Shown one piece after another: positions 35,396 to 44,530 of a stretch of 64,000 bases of DNA (its first letter is position 1; every line of letters starts with the position of its first letter). The translations under genes were made by a program, and so were the position numbers. The DNA comes from an uncultured Oscillospiraceae bacterium (lineage in GTDB: Bacteria; Bacillota; Clostridia; Oscillospirales; Oscillospiraceae). The stretch is from NCBI GenBank assembly GCA_944385035.1, contig CALWVV010000006.1, forward strand, positions 62,001 to 126,000. Reading direction: 5' to 3'. The notes under the pieces were generated by a model. That model had not been told where the DNA came from. It saw only the letters and a program-made list of their open reading frames with translations, and ran no database searches.

Positions 35396-37288
35396 ATGTC
35401 AGATACCACACGGCCCCCAACCGTACAAAGCCAGGACCTGATCTACGCACTGGACATTGGAACCCGGAGCGTTATCGGGCTGCTGGCCAAAACAGTGGAG
35501 GACAAGGTTCAGGTTCTGGCGATGGAAAAGCTTCTCCATACCCACCGTGCCATGATGGACGGTCAGATTGAAGACATCGCCCAGGTGGCCGCCGCAGTAC
35601 ACACGGTTACCGCCCGTCTGGAACAGCAGGCCGGCTGTAAACTGGAACGGGCCTATGTTGCCGCCGCCGGGCGGGCTCTGCGCACGGAGCAGGGTCACGC
35701 CCTGCGGGAGCTGTCTGCCCCCGAGCCCATTACCGAGGCCCTGATTGCCCAGCTGGAGGCTGCCGCAGTGGCTGAGGCTGAGCAGGCCATCCGGGAGGAG
35801 GGCGACTCCGGCCAGCAGCTTCTGCTGGTGGGCTACACTGCCACCCAGTACACGCTGGATGGCTACCCCCTGGCCACCCTTCTGGGCCACACCGGCCGCC
35901 GGCTGGAGGCCCAGTTGGTGGCTACCTTCCTGCCCAGCGGCGTGGTAGACAGCCTGTACGCCGTGATGCGTCAGGCAGGGCTGGAGGTAGCCAGTCTCAC
36001 TTTGGAGCCCATTGCCGCTCTGAACGCCGCCATTCCCGCCGATCTGCGCCTTTTAAACCTGTGTCTGGTGGACATTGGGGCTGGCACTTCGGATATTGCC
36101 GTGTGCCGGGAGGGCAGCGTGGTGGGTTACACCATGGCCACGGTGGCCGGAGACGAGATCACTGAGGCCCTTATGAAGGAATACCTGGTGGACTACGCCA
36201 CCGCTGAGCGGATGAAATCCCAGCTGGGTGAAACGGATACCCTGGCCTTTACCGACATTTTAGGACAGGAGCAGACCTGTACCTGTCAGCAAGCCCAGTC
36301 TGCTCTGGAACCTGCCGCCCAGCTGCTGGCCAAGGAGATCGCCCATCAGGTGGTCAACCTGAACGGTGCCGCCCCCTCCGCCCTGTTTCTGGCTGGCGGC
36401 GGCAGCAAGCTGGCCGGCCTGCGGGAAAAGGTAGCCGACGCCCTGGGCATGGACCCCAGACGGGTGTCGGTAGCAGGCGGCCACTTTAAAACTTCCGCTT
36501 TCTCTGATGTCCTCTCCCTGGAGGACCCAGAGCTCACCACCCCCCTGGGCATTGCCGTGTCGTCTGGCCTGGGGCTCATCAACGACAGCTGCCAGGTCAC
36601 TCTTAACGGCACTCGGGCCAAGCTCTTCCGCAGCGGCGATTTGTCCGCCATGGATCTGCTGATGATGAACGGGTATTCCTACTTTGACCTGCTGGGCAAA
36701 ACGGGAAAGCCCCTGGTTCTTCAGGTGGACGGCCGCCGGACCATTTACCACGGTCAGCCTGCCAAACCAGCCCAGCTGCATATCAACGGCCAGGAGGCCC
36801 AGCCCTCTGCTCTGGTCCATGCCGGCGACGTGGTAGATTTTGTCCCCGCTCAGGCTGGGGCGGACTGCCGTCTCACCGCCGCCCAGTTGGCCAAGCGCCT
36901 GGACGCTGCAGCCATTTTAGTCAACGGCGTTCGTCCCGACCCAGACCAGGAGGTGCCCTCCGGGGCCTTTGTGGTGGTGGTCCAGGGCGACGAGCCCCCT
37001 GCTCCCCCGGTCCCTGCCCCGGCTGCTCCGGCGGTGCCAGCCCCTCCGCCCCAGCGGGCAGCCGCCATGCCGGTCTTTCTCAACGGAAAGCCCATCATCC
37101 TGCCCGCCAAGCCGGACGGCGCTCCCTATTATGTGATGGATCTTCTGGAACGCACCGATATTGATTTTCAGCATCTCCAACGGCCGGTGACCCTGCGGCT
37201 CAACGGTGGGGAATGCCTGTTCCAGCAGGTGCTTCAGGCCGGGGATCAGGTCAGCATTGGCTATGAGGACGAGGTGAACAATCCGTGA
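35396..37288 (+). CDS. FtsA/PilM-like actin-fold ATPase with C-terminal extension
   Basis: 630 aa, about 200 longer than FtsA. Phosphate-1 loop ALDIGTRSVIG (18-28), SHS2-type insertion, phosphate-2 VDIGAGTSD (225-233), adenosine motif LAGGGSKLAG (333-342). After about residue 400 come two or three small beta modules with A/LxAGDxV turns, possibly beta-grasp-like, split by a Pro-Ala linker (533-556). The usual C-terminal membrane helix of FtsA is not seen. Lies between two chemoreceptor genes and overlaps a lipoprotein gene by 4 bp. Whether it acts in division, motor or surface assembly is unknown. Confidence 0.75.
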   Translation: MSDTTRPPTVQSQDLIYALDIGTRSVIGLLAKTVEDKVQVLAMEKLLHTHRAMMDGQIEDIAQVAAAVHTVTARLEQQAGCKLERAYVAAAGRALRTEQGHALRELSAPEPITEALIAQLEAAAVAEAEQAIREEGDSGQQLLLVGYTATQYTLDGYPLATLLGHTGRRLEAQLVATFLPSGVVDSLYAVMRQAGLEVASLTLEPIAALNAAIPADLRLLNLCLVDIGAGTSDIAVCREGSVVGYTMATVAGDEITEALMKEYLVDYATAERMKSQLGETDTLAFTDILGQEQTCTCQQAQSALEPAAQLLAKEIAHQVVNLNGAAPSALFLAGGGSKLAGLREKVADALGMDPRRVSVAGGHFKTSAFSDVLSLEDPELTTPLGIAVSSGLGLINDSCQVTLNGTRAKLFRSGDLSAMDLLMMNGYSYFDLLGKTGKPLVLQVDGRRTIYHGQPAKPAQLHINGQEAQPSALVHAGDVVDFVPAQAGADCRLTAAQLAKRLDAAAILVNGVRPDPDQEVPSGAFVVVVQGDEPPAPPVPAPAAPAVPAPPPQRAAAMPVFLNGKPIILPAKPDGAPYYVMDLLERTDIDFQHLQRPVTLRLNGGECLFQQVLQAGDQVSIGYEDEVNNP

Positions 37289-37998
37289 AGCAACTGATCA
37301 AGGCGGCAGCACCCCTTCTGGCTGTGCTGCTGCTCTCCTCTTGCGGCGGCTCCAAAGAACCGCCGCAGGAGTATACTTTAGAGGAGGAGACCATTCCCTC
37401 CCTTACCGCGCTGGTTTCCCTGGAAAATGTGCAGTTTGAGGAGAAGACTGGTGAAGGCGACACGCTCACCTACGTTTATTCCGGCCTCTCGAACGGCGGT
37501 GAGATCGCCAAAGAGTACACCCAGGCCCTGAAATCGGATCAGAAGTGCACCATTGCTTCCGACTCAGAAACCAGCGCCGCCCCAGACTTTACCGCCTCCT
37601 CCGGCCAGGCTTTGGCCGCCAGGGAACTTGAGGACAGCGAACAGTTGTTTTTACTGACCATCCAGTGGGAGGAGACCTCCTGTTCCGTCACCCCCTCCCT
37701 GGCCGACGCGGACGCTATGCCCCCGTCCATGGAAGATCAATCCATCACACTGGATGATGCCGCAGCCCTCCTGGAGGCCATGTCCCCCTCCCAGCTGGGA
37801 TTGGCCGGCAGTTCTATGTCCGAGTACTTGGTCTACCCTCAGGAAGGTACCGTCTTTTTGGATGACCAGCCCTGCCTGCTGCTGAACGTCTATGCAGCCG
37901 CCGACCACCAGTACCAGGGCAGCTATCTGCTTACAGTCCCTGCTCTGCAGGTGTACACGCTGGACCGGGCCACCGGAGAAGCCTCCCCTATATCATAA
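37285..37998 (+). CDS. Putative lipoprotein
   Basis: 237 aa. Signal peptide with lipobox LLSSC, so Cys at about residue 20 would be lipidated. The mature part is acidic with mixed alpha/beta character; I do not recognise a family. GTG start at 37285 overlaps the end of the FtsA-like gene, so the two are probably translationally coupled and act together, one cytoplasmic and one on the outer face of the membrane. Confidence 0.75.
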   Translation: MKQLIKAAAPLLAVLLLSSCGGSKEPPQEYTLEEETIPSLTALVSLENVQFEEKTGEGDTLTYVYSGLSNGGEIAKEYTQALKSDQKCTIASDSETSAAPDFTASSGQALAARELEDSEQLFLLTIQWEETSCSVTPSLADADAMPPSMEDQSITLDDAAALLEAMSPSQLGLAGSSMSEYLVYPQEGTVFLDDQPCLLLNVYAAADHQYQGSYLLTVPALQVYTLDRATGEASPIS

Positions 37999-38002
37999 AA
38001 TG

Positions 38003-38040
38003 AAACGGCCGGTCTTCCGGCCGTTTCCCACCTTTTTCCA
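38003..38040 (+). terminator. Terminator-like hairpin after the lipoprotein gene
   Basis: Stem AAACGGCCGG/CCGGCCGTTT with a TCTT loop, then a T run only after a few C residues. Probable terminator for the genes upstream of mcp2. Confidence 0.6.
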
Positions 38041-38114
38041 TTCTGTACGCTCTCCGGAGCAAGCGGGAGGGGCCAGCCCCTTCCGCTTTTTTTATACATT
38101 TTGCATTTTTCCCT

Positions 38115-38155
38115 TTAACTTTTTGTCTGATCTTGTCGATATCCATTATGGATAT
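38115..38155 (+). promoter_or_regulatory. SigD-like promoter of mcp2 with overlapping palindrome
   Basis: -35 TTAA (38115-38118), 16-bp spacer, -10 GTCGATAT (38135-38142). A perfect inverted repeat ATATCCAT-T-ATGGATAT (38139-38155) overlaps the -10 and the likely start point, a position suited to repressor binding. Confidence 0.65.
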
Positions 38156-38207
38156 TACTATACTCGCCGTAAGCAATGGGGAGCAATAGGGGAGGAGAAG
38201 TATCATT

Positions 38208-40199
38208 ATGAAAAGCATTCGTCAAAAACTCCTGATCTGCTTTTTGGCTCTATCTGGCATTGCCGCACTGGTCTGCGGCGGCGTGGGAATCTTCGCCAGT
38301 TATTCCAGCAGTCAAAGCATTTTGGAGGAAACCATGGCCGCCACCGCCTCTGAGACGGCCCAGCGTGTCACCTACCAGCTGCGTTCTTACGAAAACGCGG
38401 TGGAGGCTCTCGGCATGGTCCCTAAGCTCAGCGATGCCACGGTCTCTGTGGAAGAGAAGCAGGCTTTGCTGGATTCCTGGGTATCTTTCTATGGCATGGT
38501 ACGGGGCAATGTACTGTCCACTAATGGTGTAAGCCTGTTTGACGGCAACAACTACTCTGACCGGGAGTACTTTCAGCATGCTATCCAGGGCGAAACCTGG
38601 ATCTCGACACCTACCATCAGCAAGATCACCGGAGAACTGTCTATCATGGTAGCCGCTCCGCTGTGGCAGAACGGAATTCAGGGTGGTCAGATCGCAGGCG
38701 TGGTCTACTTTGTCCCGGACGAGGAATTCCTGAATGACATTATGTCCGCCATCAAGATCAGCGACAATGGCGGTGCCTACATGCTGGATAAGGATGGAAA
38801 CACCATCGCCGACACCACTATGGAAACCATCTGCAACCAGAATATTGAGCAGGAGTCCCAAAGCGATTCCAGCCTGAAGGACCTGGCCGCCATGCACACT
38901 AAGATGCGTGCGGGCGAGAGCGGCTTTGGCTCCTACCAAATCGATGGTACGTCCAAGTACCTGGCCTTCGCCCCTGTCTCCGGCACCGACGGCTGGAGCC
39001 TGGGCGTCACAGCTCCTGTCTCTGACTTTATGGGCAGCACCTACCGCAACATCGTGATCATCGCGGTGCTGGTGGCTGCAGTGGTGATTCTGGCTGTGTT
39101 GATCTCCATTCGGATCGCCAACGGCTTGGGCAAGCCCATCCGGGAGTGCGCCCACCGCCTGCAGCTGCTGCAGGAGGGCGACCTCACCTCTCCTGTGCCG
39201 GAGTTCAACCGCAAGGATGAGATTGGCCTGCTCACGGATGCCACCAGCCAAATCGTCCAAGTCCTTCAGGGTATCATTGAAGACATGGGCTACCAGCTGG
39301 GGGAGATCTCCCAGGGCAATCTGAACGTCCGCTCCAAAAATCAAGCGCTCTATGTGGGTGACATGAGTGCAGTATTGTCTACCCTTCAGGATCTGGAGCG
39401 CGGTCTGAGCGACACCATGTCTCAGATCAACACCGCCGCCGAGCAGGTCTCCTCCGGCGCTGAACAGGTCTCCTCCGGCGCCCAGGCACTGGCACAGGGC
39501 GCCACTGAGCAGGCCAGTTCTGTCCAGGAGCTGGCGGCCACCATTAACGAGATCAACACAATGGCCGCCGAAAACACAAAGGCAGCCCAGCAGTCCCAGG
39601 ATAAGGCCAATCAGGCGGGAGCCCAGGTGGCAGCCTGCAACGACAAGATGGGCGAGCTGAAGCAGGCCATGTCCGACATCTTCCAAGGCCATCAGGAGAT
39701 CAGCCAGATCATCGCGGCCATTGAAAACATTGCCTTCCAGACCAATATCCTGGCTCTGAACGCTGCCGTGGAGGCGGCCCGTGCCGGCAGCGCCGGCAAG
39801 GGCTTTGCCGTGGTGGCTGATGAGGTACGCAGCCTGGCCTCCAAGTCCGACCAGGCGGCTAAGCAAACCAAGGAAATGATTGAACACTCCATGAACAATG
39901 TGGAGCGGGGCAATGTCCTTACCGACGAAGTGAGCCAGGCTCTGGACGAGACCGTCCTCTTTGCCAAGGAGGCCGTCGGCCTTATGAACCAGGTGGCCGA
40001 AAATATCGTCTCCGAGACCGACTCTATCCGTCAGGTCTCCGAGGGTACCGACCAGATTTCCAGCGTGGTGCAGACCAACTCTGCCACCGCGGAGGAGTCC
40101 GCAGCCGCCAGCGAAGAGCTGTCCGGCCAGTCCCAGCTTTTGAAAGAGCTGGTGGCCCGCTTCACACTGCGCGACGACTTCACTTCCTTCCGGGATTAA
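38208..40199 (+). CDS. Methyl-accepting chemotaxis protein, dCache sensor type
   Basis: 663 aa. TM1 about 9-30; a large extracellular sensor of about 250 residues with double-Cache features ([17 protein letters not shown], then [12 protein letters not shown]); TM2 about 281-303; HAMP; signalling hairpin with the conserved [20 protein letters not shown] tip. dCache domains usually bind small molecules such as amino acids. ATG 38208 has GGGGAGGAG. Preceded by a SigD-like promoter and closed by a strong terminator. Confidence 0.93.
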   Translation: MKSIRQKLLICFLALSGIAALVCGGVGIFASYSSSQSILEETMAATASETAQRVTYQLRSYENAVEALGMVPKLSDATVSVEEKQALLDSWVSFYGMVRGNVLSTNGVSLFDGNNYSDREYFQHAIQGETWISTPTISKITGELSIMVAAPLWQNGIQGGQIAGVVYFVPDEEFLNDIMSAIKISDNGGAYMLDKDGNTIADTTMETICNQNIEQESQSDSSLKDLAAMHTKMRAGESGFGSYQIDGTSKYLAFAPVSGTDGWSLGVTAPVSDFMGSTYRNIVIIAVLVAAVVILAVLISIRIANGLGKPIRECAHRLQLLQEGDLTSPVPEFNRKDEIGLLTDATSQIVQVLQGIIEDMGYQLGEISQGNLNVRSKNQALYVGDMSAVLSTLQDLERGLSDTMSQINTAAEQVSSGAEQVSSGAQALAQGATEQASSVQELAATINEINTMAAENTKAAQQSQDKANQAGAQVAACNDKMGELKQAMSDIFQGHQEISQIIAAIENIAFQTNILALNAAVEAARAGSAGKGFAVVADEVRSLASKSDQAAKQTKEMIEHSMNNVERGNVLTDEVSQALDETVLFAKEAVGLMNQVAENIVSETDSIRQVSEGTDQISSVVQTNSATAEESAAASEELSGQSQLLKELVARFTLRDDFTSFRD

Positions 40200-40202
40200 A
40201 CA

Positions 40203-40245
40203 AAACAGCGGCAGAAACCACTATCCCGTGGCTTCTGCCGCTGTT
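40203..40245. terminator. Bidirectional terminator between mcp2 and hemerythrin
   Basis: Stem ACAGCGGCAGAA/TTCTGCCGCTGT with an inner CAC/GTG extension, then TTTTTATC on the plus strand. It lies between convergent genes. Confidence 0.9.
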
Positions 40246-40255
40246 TTTATCGTTC

Positions 40256-40663
40256 TTATGTTCCGCTCTGCTCTTTGATGTAGCGGGCCAGACGCTTATC
40301 TTCGGTGCGGATGTGGGAGACCAGCACCCCGATCACCTGATTGAGATCCCCCAGAGCCTTGATGCTGGGGCCATCGACCAGCAGCTGCTGGGACTTGTCT
40401 GCCAGCTGGCGGCGGTAGCCGTCATGGAATGTCTTGTGGGCCTGATAGCCGGGGTACTTGTTCTTCACCTGCAGATTCTCTTCATCGCCAAAGTGCTTGA
40501 CCACATAGTCACTTAAAAACTTCACAGTCTTCTGAATCTGATCCCGCCCCTTGCCCTGAGAGCAGGCATCCATCAGATCGTTGACCGCGGCAAACAGCTG
40601 GCGGTGTTCCGAGTCGATCAAGGCATTTCCAGTGACCAGATCCTGTGTTACTTCATAGCGCAT
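40256..40663 (-). CDS. Bacteriohemerythrin
   Basis: 135 aa four-helix protein with a full di-iron ligand set: H20, H57, E61, H76, H80, H117, D122. Single-domain hemerythrins bind O2 reversibly and serve oxygen delivery, storage or sensing. Start at ATG 40663 with AAAGGAG. It has its own SigD-like promoter, divergent from that of flgM, so it is expressed with the flagellar regulon; this suggests a role in motility under oxygen exposure (inference). Confidence 0.92.
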   Translation of the reverse strand: MRYEVTQDLVTGNALIDSEHRQLFAAVNDLMDACSQGKGRDQIQKTVKFLSDYVVKHFGDEENLQVKNKYPGYQAHKTFHDGYRRQLADKSQQLLVDGPSIKALGDLNQVIGVLVSHIRTEDKRLARYIKEQSGT

Positions 40664-40748
40664 AGGGATAACGCTCCTTTCTTTGCTGCGAGGGACTGAT
40701 GCTCTCCGTTTTGTGTTTGATCTTGGAGGATATTTTTCTCCCTTCTTT

Positions 40749-40775
40749 ATATCGTCCAAACCTGAGGAAAAATAA
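40749..40775 (-). promoter_or_regulatory. SigD-like promoter of the hemerythrin gene
   Basis: Minus strand: -35 TTAT (40772-40775), 15-bp spacer, -10 GACGATAT (40749-40756). Confidence 0.6.
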
Positions 40776-40826
40776 GAGAGAATAAAATTTCTTTGGGGAA
40801 TTTCCCCGTATTTTTTCATCTGGCCC

Positions 40827-40853
40827 TTATTTTTCAGCCATATGAGCCGATAT
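40827..40853 (+). promoter_or_regulatory. SigD-like promoter of the flgM operon
   Basis: -35 TTAT (40827-40830), 15-bp spacer, -10 GCCGATAT (40846-40853), a perfect match to the sigma-28 -10 consensus. Back to back with the hemerythrin promoter. Confidence 0.7.
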
Positions 40854-40928
40854 ATAAAGTAAAAGACGTTTTCGCGCTGGGCCCTCGCGGCTGAACTTTG
40901 CAACGGAACGCGAGAAGGAGGAATTGAT

Positions 40929-41231
40929 ATGTTACGGATCTATCCCGGCGGGAGCAGCCCCATCAGCAGCGCCTCCCTTTACAACCGAAAATCCGACCTC
41001 TCCACCCCTGTCTCCGTGGAGCAGCGGTACGATCAGATCCAGTTTTCTTCCCACCTGGACGAGACCGTCCGCCGTGTGAAGGAAACGGTGGGACGGCTGT
41101 CCCAGGAGATTCGCGCCCAGGTGACCACCCAGGATGTGGAGCGGCTGCGCCAGCAAGTGGCTAGCGGAGCGTACCAGCCCTCTTCTCGGGAGATCGCCGC
41201 CCGGATGCTGCTGCTGAGGGAGGAAACTTGA
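40929..41231 (+). CDS. flgM: Anti-sigma-28 factor FlgM
   Basis: 100 aa. The C-terminal half (VERLRQQVASGAYQPSSREIAARML) is the conserved FlgM SigD-binding region. Holds the flagellar sigma factor inactive until it is exported through the finished hook. AGAAGGAGG precedes ATG 40929. First gene of flgM-flgN-flgK-flgL-yviE-fliW-csrA. Confidence 0.92.
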   Translation: MLRIYPGGSSPISSASLYNRKSDLSTPVSVEQRYDQIQFSSHLDETVRRVKETVGRLSQEIRAQVTTQDVERLRQQVASGAYQPSSREIAARMLLLREET

Positions 41232-41234
41232 TTT

Positions 41235-41675
41235 ATGGATATGCAAGCGTATTTTTCCTTTTTGTCGCAGCTGCGTCAGGCTTTGGACTCCCTGACCGCT
41301 CTGGAACAGGAGAAGATCCAGGCCGTCCAGGCAGGCGATTTAGAGACGCTGGATGCGTGCATGAAACGGGAGCAGGTGGCTACCCTGGACTTGCGGGGCC
41401 GGGAGCGTAAGCGCACGGAGCTTCTGCGTCAGCTGGGTCTGGAGCAGGTTTCCCTGCGGGAGCTGCCCGCCCACTGTTCCCCCCAGGACCGGGGACAGGC
41501 GGCTGAGCTAAGTGAGCAGGTGCTGCGCAGCTACCAGGTGCTTTCCAGCGCTCAGCAGGCGGCCCGCACCCTGATGGAGTCCAATCTGCGCCACATCCAG
41601 CAGGAGCTGGACCGGCGGCAGCAGACCCCGGAGGCCCCCGCCTCCCAGAAATCGCAGACCGACTTCCGAGTTTGA
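41235..41675 (+). CDS. flgN: FlgN-like export chaperone
   Basis: 146 aa, helical coiled-coil protein with the FlgN pattern (LTALEQEKIQAVQAGDLETLD). FlgN binds FlgK and FlgL before export. Position between flgM and flgK matches Bacillus flgN (yvyG). GGGAGGA precedes ATG 41235. Confidence 0.85.
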   Translation: MDMQAYFSFLSQLRQALDSLTALEQEKIQAVQAGDLETLDACMKREQVATLDLRGRERKRTELLRQLGLEQVSLRELPAHCSPQDRGQAAELSEQVLRSYQVLSSAQQAARTLMESNLRHIQQELDRRQQTPEAPASQKSQTDFRV

Positions 41676-41688
41676 GAGGAGCACAGCA

Positions 41689-43314
41689 ATGGGTACTTTT
41701 GGTTCGTTCACTACCGTCCGTCTGGGCATCTATTCCGCCCAAAAGGGCTTGGATGTGACTGGCAATAACATTACAAATATCAACACCGAGGGCTACACCC
41801 GCCAGAGACTCAATCAGGTCAGCCTGATCCCCTCGTCGGTGGACCGCTATTCCTCCACCTACAACACACGCATAGGCCAGGGCTCTGTGGTGGCTGGCAT
41901 TACCCAGCTCCGGGACCCTGGGCTGGACATCTCCTATCGGAAGGCCTCCTCTGACTTAGGCTCCGCCAACTCTAAACTGGAGGGTCTCAATTCTCTGGCC
42001 GACATTTTGGACGAAGTGGGCAAAGGCGACCTGGAGCAGGATGACGGTGTGATCCTCAGCCAGCTCAATGACATCCGTGACCTCATCAGCCAGGCCATTG
42101 CCAGCGGCGGTTCCAGCACTTATAATGATCTGATCCGCTCCTCCGCCCAGTCACTGGCCACCCTGTTCAATTCCTATGCCGACAAGCTTACGAAACTGCA
42201 GGGCACTTATGAGAAGAAGCTGAACCAGCAAGTGGATGAGATCAACGACAAGCTTACTCAGATTCGGGACTTGAACCTGTCCATCCGGGATGCTGATCTG
42301 CGGGGCGACCCGGCTCTGGAGCTGCGGGACCAGCGCAATCTGCTTCTGGATGAGCTCAGCCAATATATGGACATTGACGTGACATACTCCATGGAGAACG
42401 TAGGCGCCAATACCCAGGTAGAAAAGCTCACCATTACTCTGGCCAGCGGTATCGGGCACAAAGACCACGTTCTGGTGGATGGGCTGTACGCTACCACAGT
42501 CAGCGCCGGAGATGCAGCCAATGGATATCAAATTTCTATTTCCGACCTGGTGGATGACAAAGGCAACGAAGATCCCAATATTCCGAACAATGGAATGGGG
42601 CTAGCGGAAGGCGACCTGTACGGCTCCCTCCAGTCCATCCGGGACATTCTCACCGGTGAGGGGCAATATGCCTCCCAGGCTGACATTGATAAGAATAAGG
42701 ACGCTGCCACCATCCGGGGCATTCCCTACTATCAAAAGGCGTTGGACTCCCTGGCCTATGAGTTTGCCACGGCGATGAACACGCTCAACAACGTCCTTGA
42801 TGCGGACGGAAATCTGGTTAAGGGCGCCGGCAATCTGTTCAGCACAGGCAGCAACACGGATGATGCTGCCGGCATTACTGCCAGCAATATTTCCGTGTCT
42901 TATTCCTGGGCCAACCAAAAAGTCTCCATTCAAACCTCCGCTGACCCCAATGCCCCCAGCGGCGATACCTCCCGCTTGTCGGAGTTTCTTGCCCTGTTTG
43001 ACAAGAAAATTGATTTTGAACCCAGCCATGTGCAGGGTGATGCGGAGGGAGACGCCTTCAACGGCACCTTTGAAGAGATGCTGCTGAAGATCCAGTCCAC
43101 CTTGGGCGAAGATCAGATGAGTACTGACGCGATTCTCAATAACTATGCTGTAACCATAGGCGACCTGTATGTGGATCGGGAGGGCGTCACCGGTGTGGAC
43201 CTGAACGATGAGGCCGCCAACCTGATGACCTACCAAAAGGCCTACGCCGCCGCCTGCCGGCTGATGACCACGCTGGAGGAGGCACTGGACTCTCTGATCA
43301 ACTCCATGATGTAA
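41689..43314 (+). CDS. flgK: Hook-associated protein 1 FlgK
   Basis: 541 aa. N-terminal hook-rod motif SAQKGLDVTGNNITNINTEGYTRQRL and C-terminal NLMTYQKAYAAACRLMTTLEEALDSLI, both typical of FlgK. Forms the first junction layer between hook and filament. Starts 13 bp after flgN, with GAGAGGAG upstream. Confidence 0.97.
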   Translation: MGTFGSFTTVRLGIYSAQKGLDVTGNNITNINTEGYTRQRLNQVSLIPSSVDRYSSTYNTRIGQGSVVAGITQLRDPGLDISYRKASSDLGSANSKLEGLNSLADILDEVGKGDLEQDDGVILSQLNDIRDLISQAIASGGSSTYNDLIRSSAQSLATLFNSYADKLTKLQGTYEKKLNQQVDEINDKLTQIRDLNLSIRDADLRGDPALELRDQRNLLLDELSQYMDIDVTYSMENVGANTQVEKLTITLASGIGHKDHVLVDGLYATTVSAGDAANGYQISISDLVDDKGNEDPNIPNNGMGLAEGDLYGSLQSIRDILTGEGQYASQADIDKNKDAATIRGIPYYQKALDSLAYEFATAMNTLNNVLDADGNLVKGAGNLFSTGSNTDDAAGITASNISVSYSWANQKVSIQTSADPNAPSGDTSRLSEFLALFDKKIDFEPSHVQGDAEGDAFNGTFEEMLLKIQSTLGEDQMSTDAILNNYAVTIGDLYVDREGVTGVDLNDEAANLMTYQKAYAAACRLMTTLEEALDSLINSMM

Positions 43315-43345
43315 CTTGCGCTTTGAATTTCGAGGTGAATAAACT

Positions 43346-44479
43346 ATGTTGCGCGTAACCACCAATTCCACCCTGTATACTTATCAGAAGAATCTTCTGA
43401 AATCGTCCAACCAGCTCTATCAGGCCATGAACGCCATGACCACTGGCCGGAAATTTGATAGCTACTCCGCCGATCCCGCCGCCGCTACCCGTGCTTTTCA
43501 GATCCACAGCTCCCTCAATGCCACCAATACGCAGGCGGCAAACAATAAGACGGTGTACAACAAATTTTCCACCGCCTGGGATATGGCCGATGATATGATC
43601 AACGAGCTGACCTCGGATCTGGCCAAGACCCCTCTGCTGGAGGGCTTGAATCAGCCTAACTGGAGCACTTTGAATACCCAGGGCGATGTGATCCTATCCG
43701 GCGCCGAGGCCATGGTGCAGAATCTGAACGCCAAGTATGACGGCAACTACATCTTCAACGGTGCCGACACCAAGAATCCGCCCTTTGCCATTGAGACCGT
43801 GGGGGATAAGCACTACCTTACCTACCGCAATGTGCGGGTGGATGACGATCCAAACTCCGATTATTACACCAAAGAGATCTATCACGATGCCAACGGCAAC
43901 ACGATCAAGAATGCCGATGGAAGCGACATGACCAACGGCCAGGCTCTGGCCCTGTTTTCCAGCGGTTCCGAGCACCAGTATGTGGACATCGGCATCGGCT
44001 TTGAGGTGAAGGACGGCAACGTGATTAGCTCCACCGCCTTTGATGCCGCCATCTCCGGTCTTGAGTTCATTGGCGGCGCCGGATTGGATAAGGACGGCGA
44101 TCCTAAGAACATCATCTCCATCATGCTCCGTGCCGCTGAGGTCTTTAAAGGCTACGACCAGGAGGGCTCTGGGAATGGCTCTTGGGGCAGCGCCGGCGAC
44201 TTGGAGGATGCCAAGCGCTTGGTGGATAAGTTCACTACTGCCCAGGATGCGCTGAGCAATCAGCACGTCCAGCTGGAAACCGATGCTAAGTATTTGCAGA
44301 CGAACCAGTCCCAGCTGGAGAGCACCTTCTATTCCCTGAACACCGAACTGAACAGCATCGAGAAAATTGATCAGGTGGAAGCTATTCTCAACTTAGTTTC
44401 CATGCAGACCAGCTATAACGCCGCCATTCAGGTAGGGGCCAACATCGTGCCCCAGTCTTTGATGGACTACCTGAAGTGA
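43346..44479 (+). CDS. flgL: Hook-associated protein 3 FlgL
   Basis: 377 aa. Flagellin-like N-terminus (MLRVTTNSTLYTYQKNL, with GRKFDSYSADPAAATRAFQ) and C-terminal helix (AILNLVSMQTSYNAAIQ). Forms the second junction layer adjoining the filament. GAGGTG precedes ATG 43346. Confidence 0.96.
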   Translation: MLRVTTNSTLYTYQKNLLKSSNQLYQAMNAMTTGRKFDSYSADPAAATRAFQIHSSLNATNTQAANNKTVYNKFSTAWDMADDMINELTSDLAKTPLLEGLNQPNWSTLNTQGDVILSGAEAMVQNLNAKYDGNYIFNGADTKNPPFAIETVGDKHYLTYRNVRVDDDPNSDYYTKEIYHDANGNTIKNADGSDMTNGQALALFSSGSEHQYVDIGIGFEVKDGNVISSTAFDAAISGLEFIGGAGLDKDGDPKNIISIMLRAAEVFKGYDQEGSGNGSWGSAGDLEDAKRLVDKFTTAQDALSNQHVQLETDAKYLQTNQSQLESTFYSLNTELNSIEKIDQVEAILNLVSMQTSYNAAIQVGANIVPQSLMDYLK

Positions 44480-44530
44480 GCGTTCCCATATTAAAATCCG
44501 CGTCCGCGCGAGAAAGGAGTATTCAGCGTC

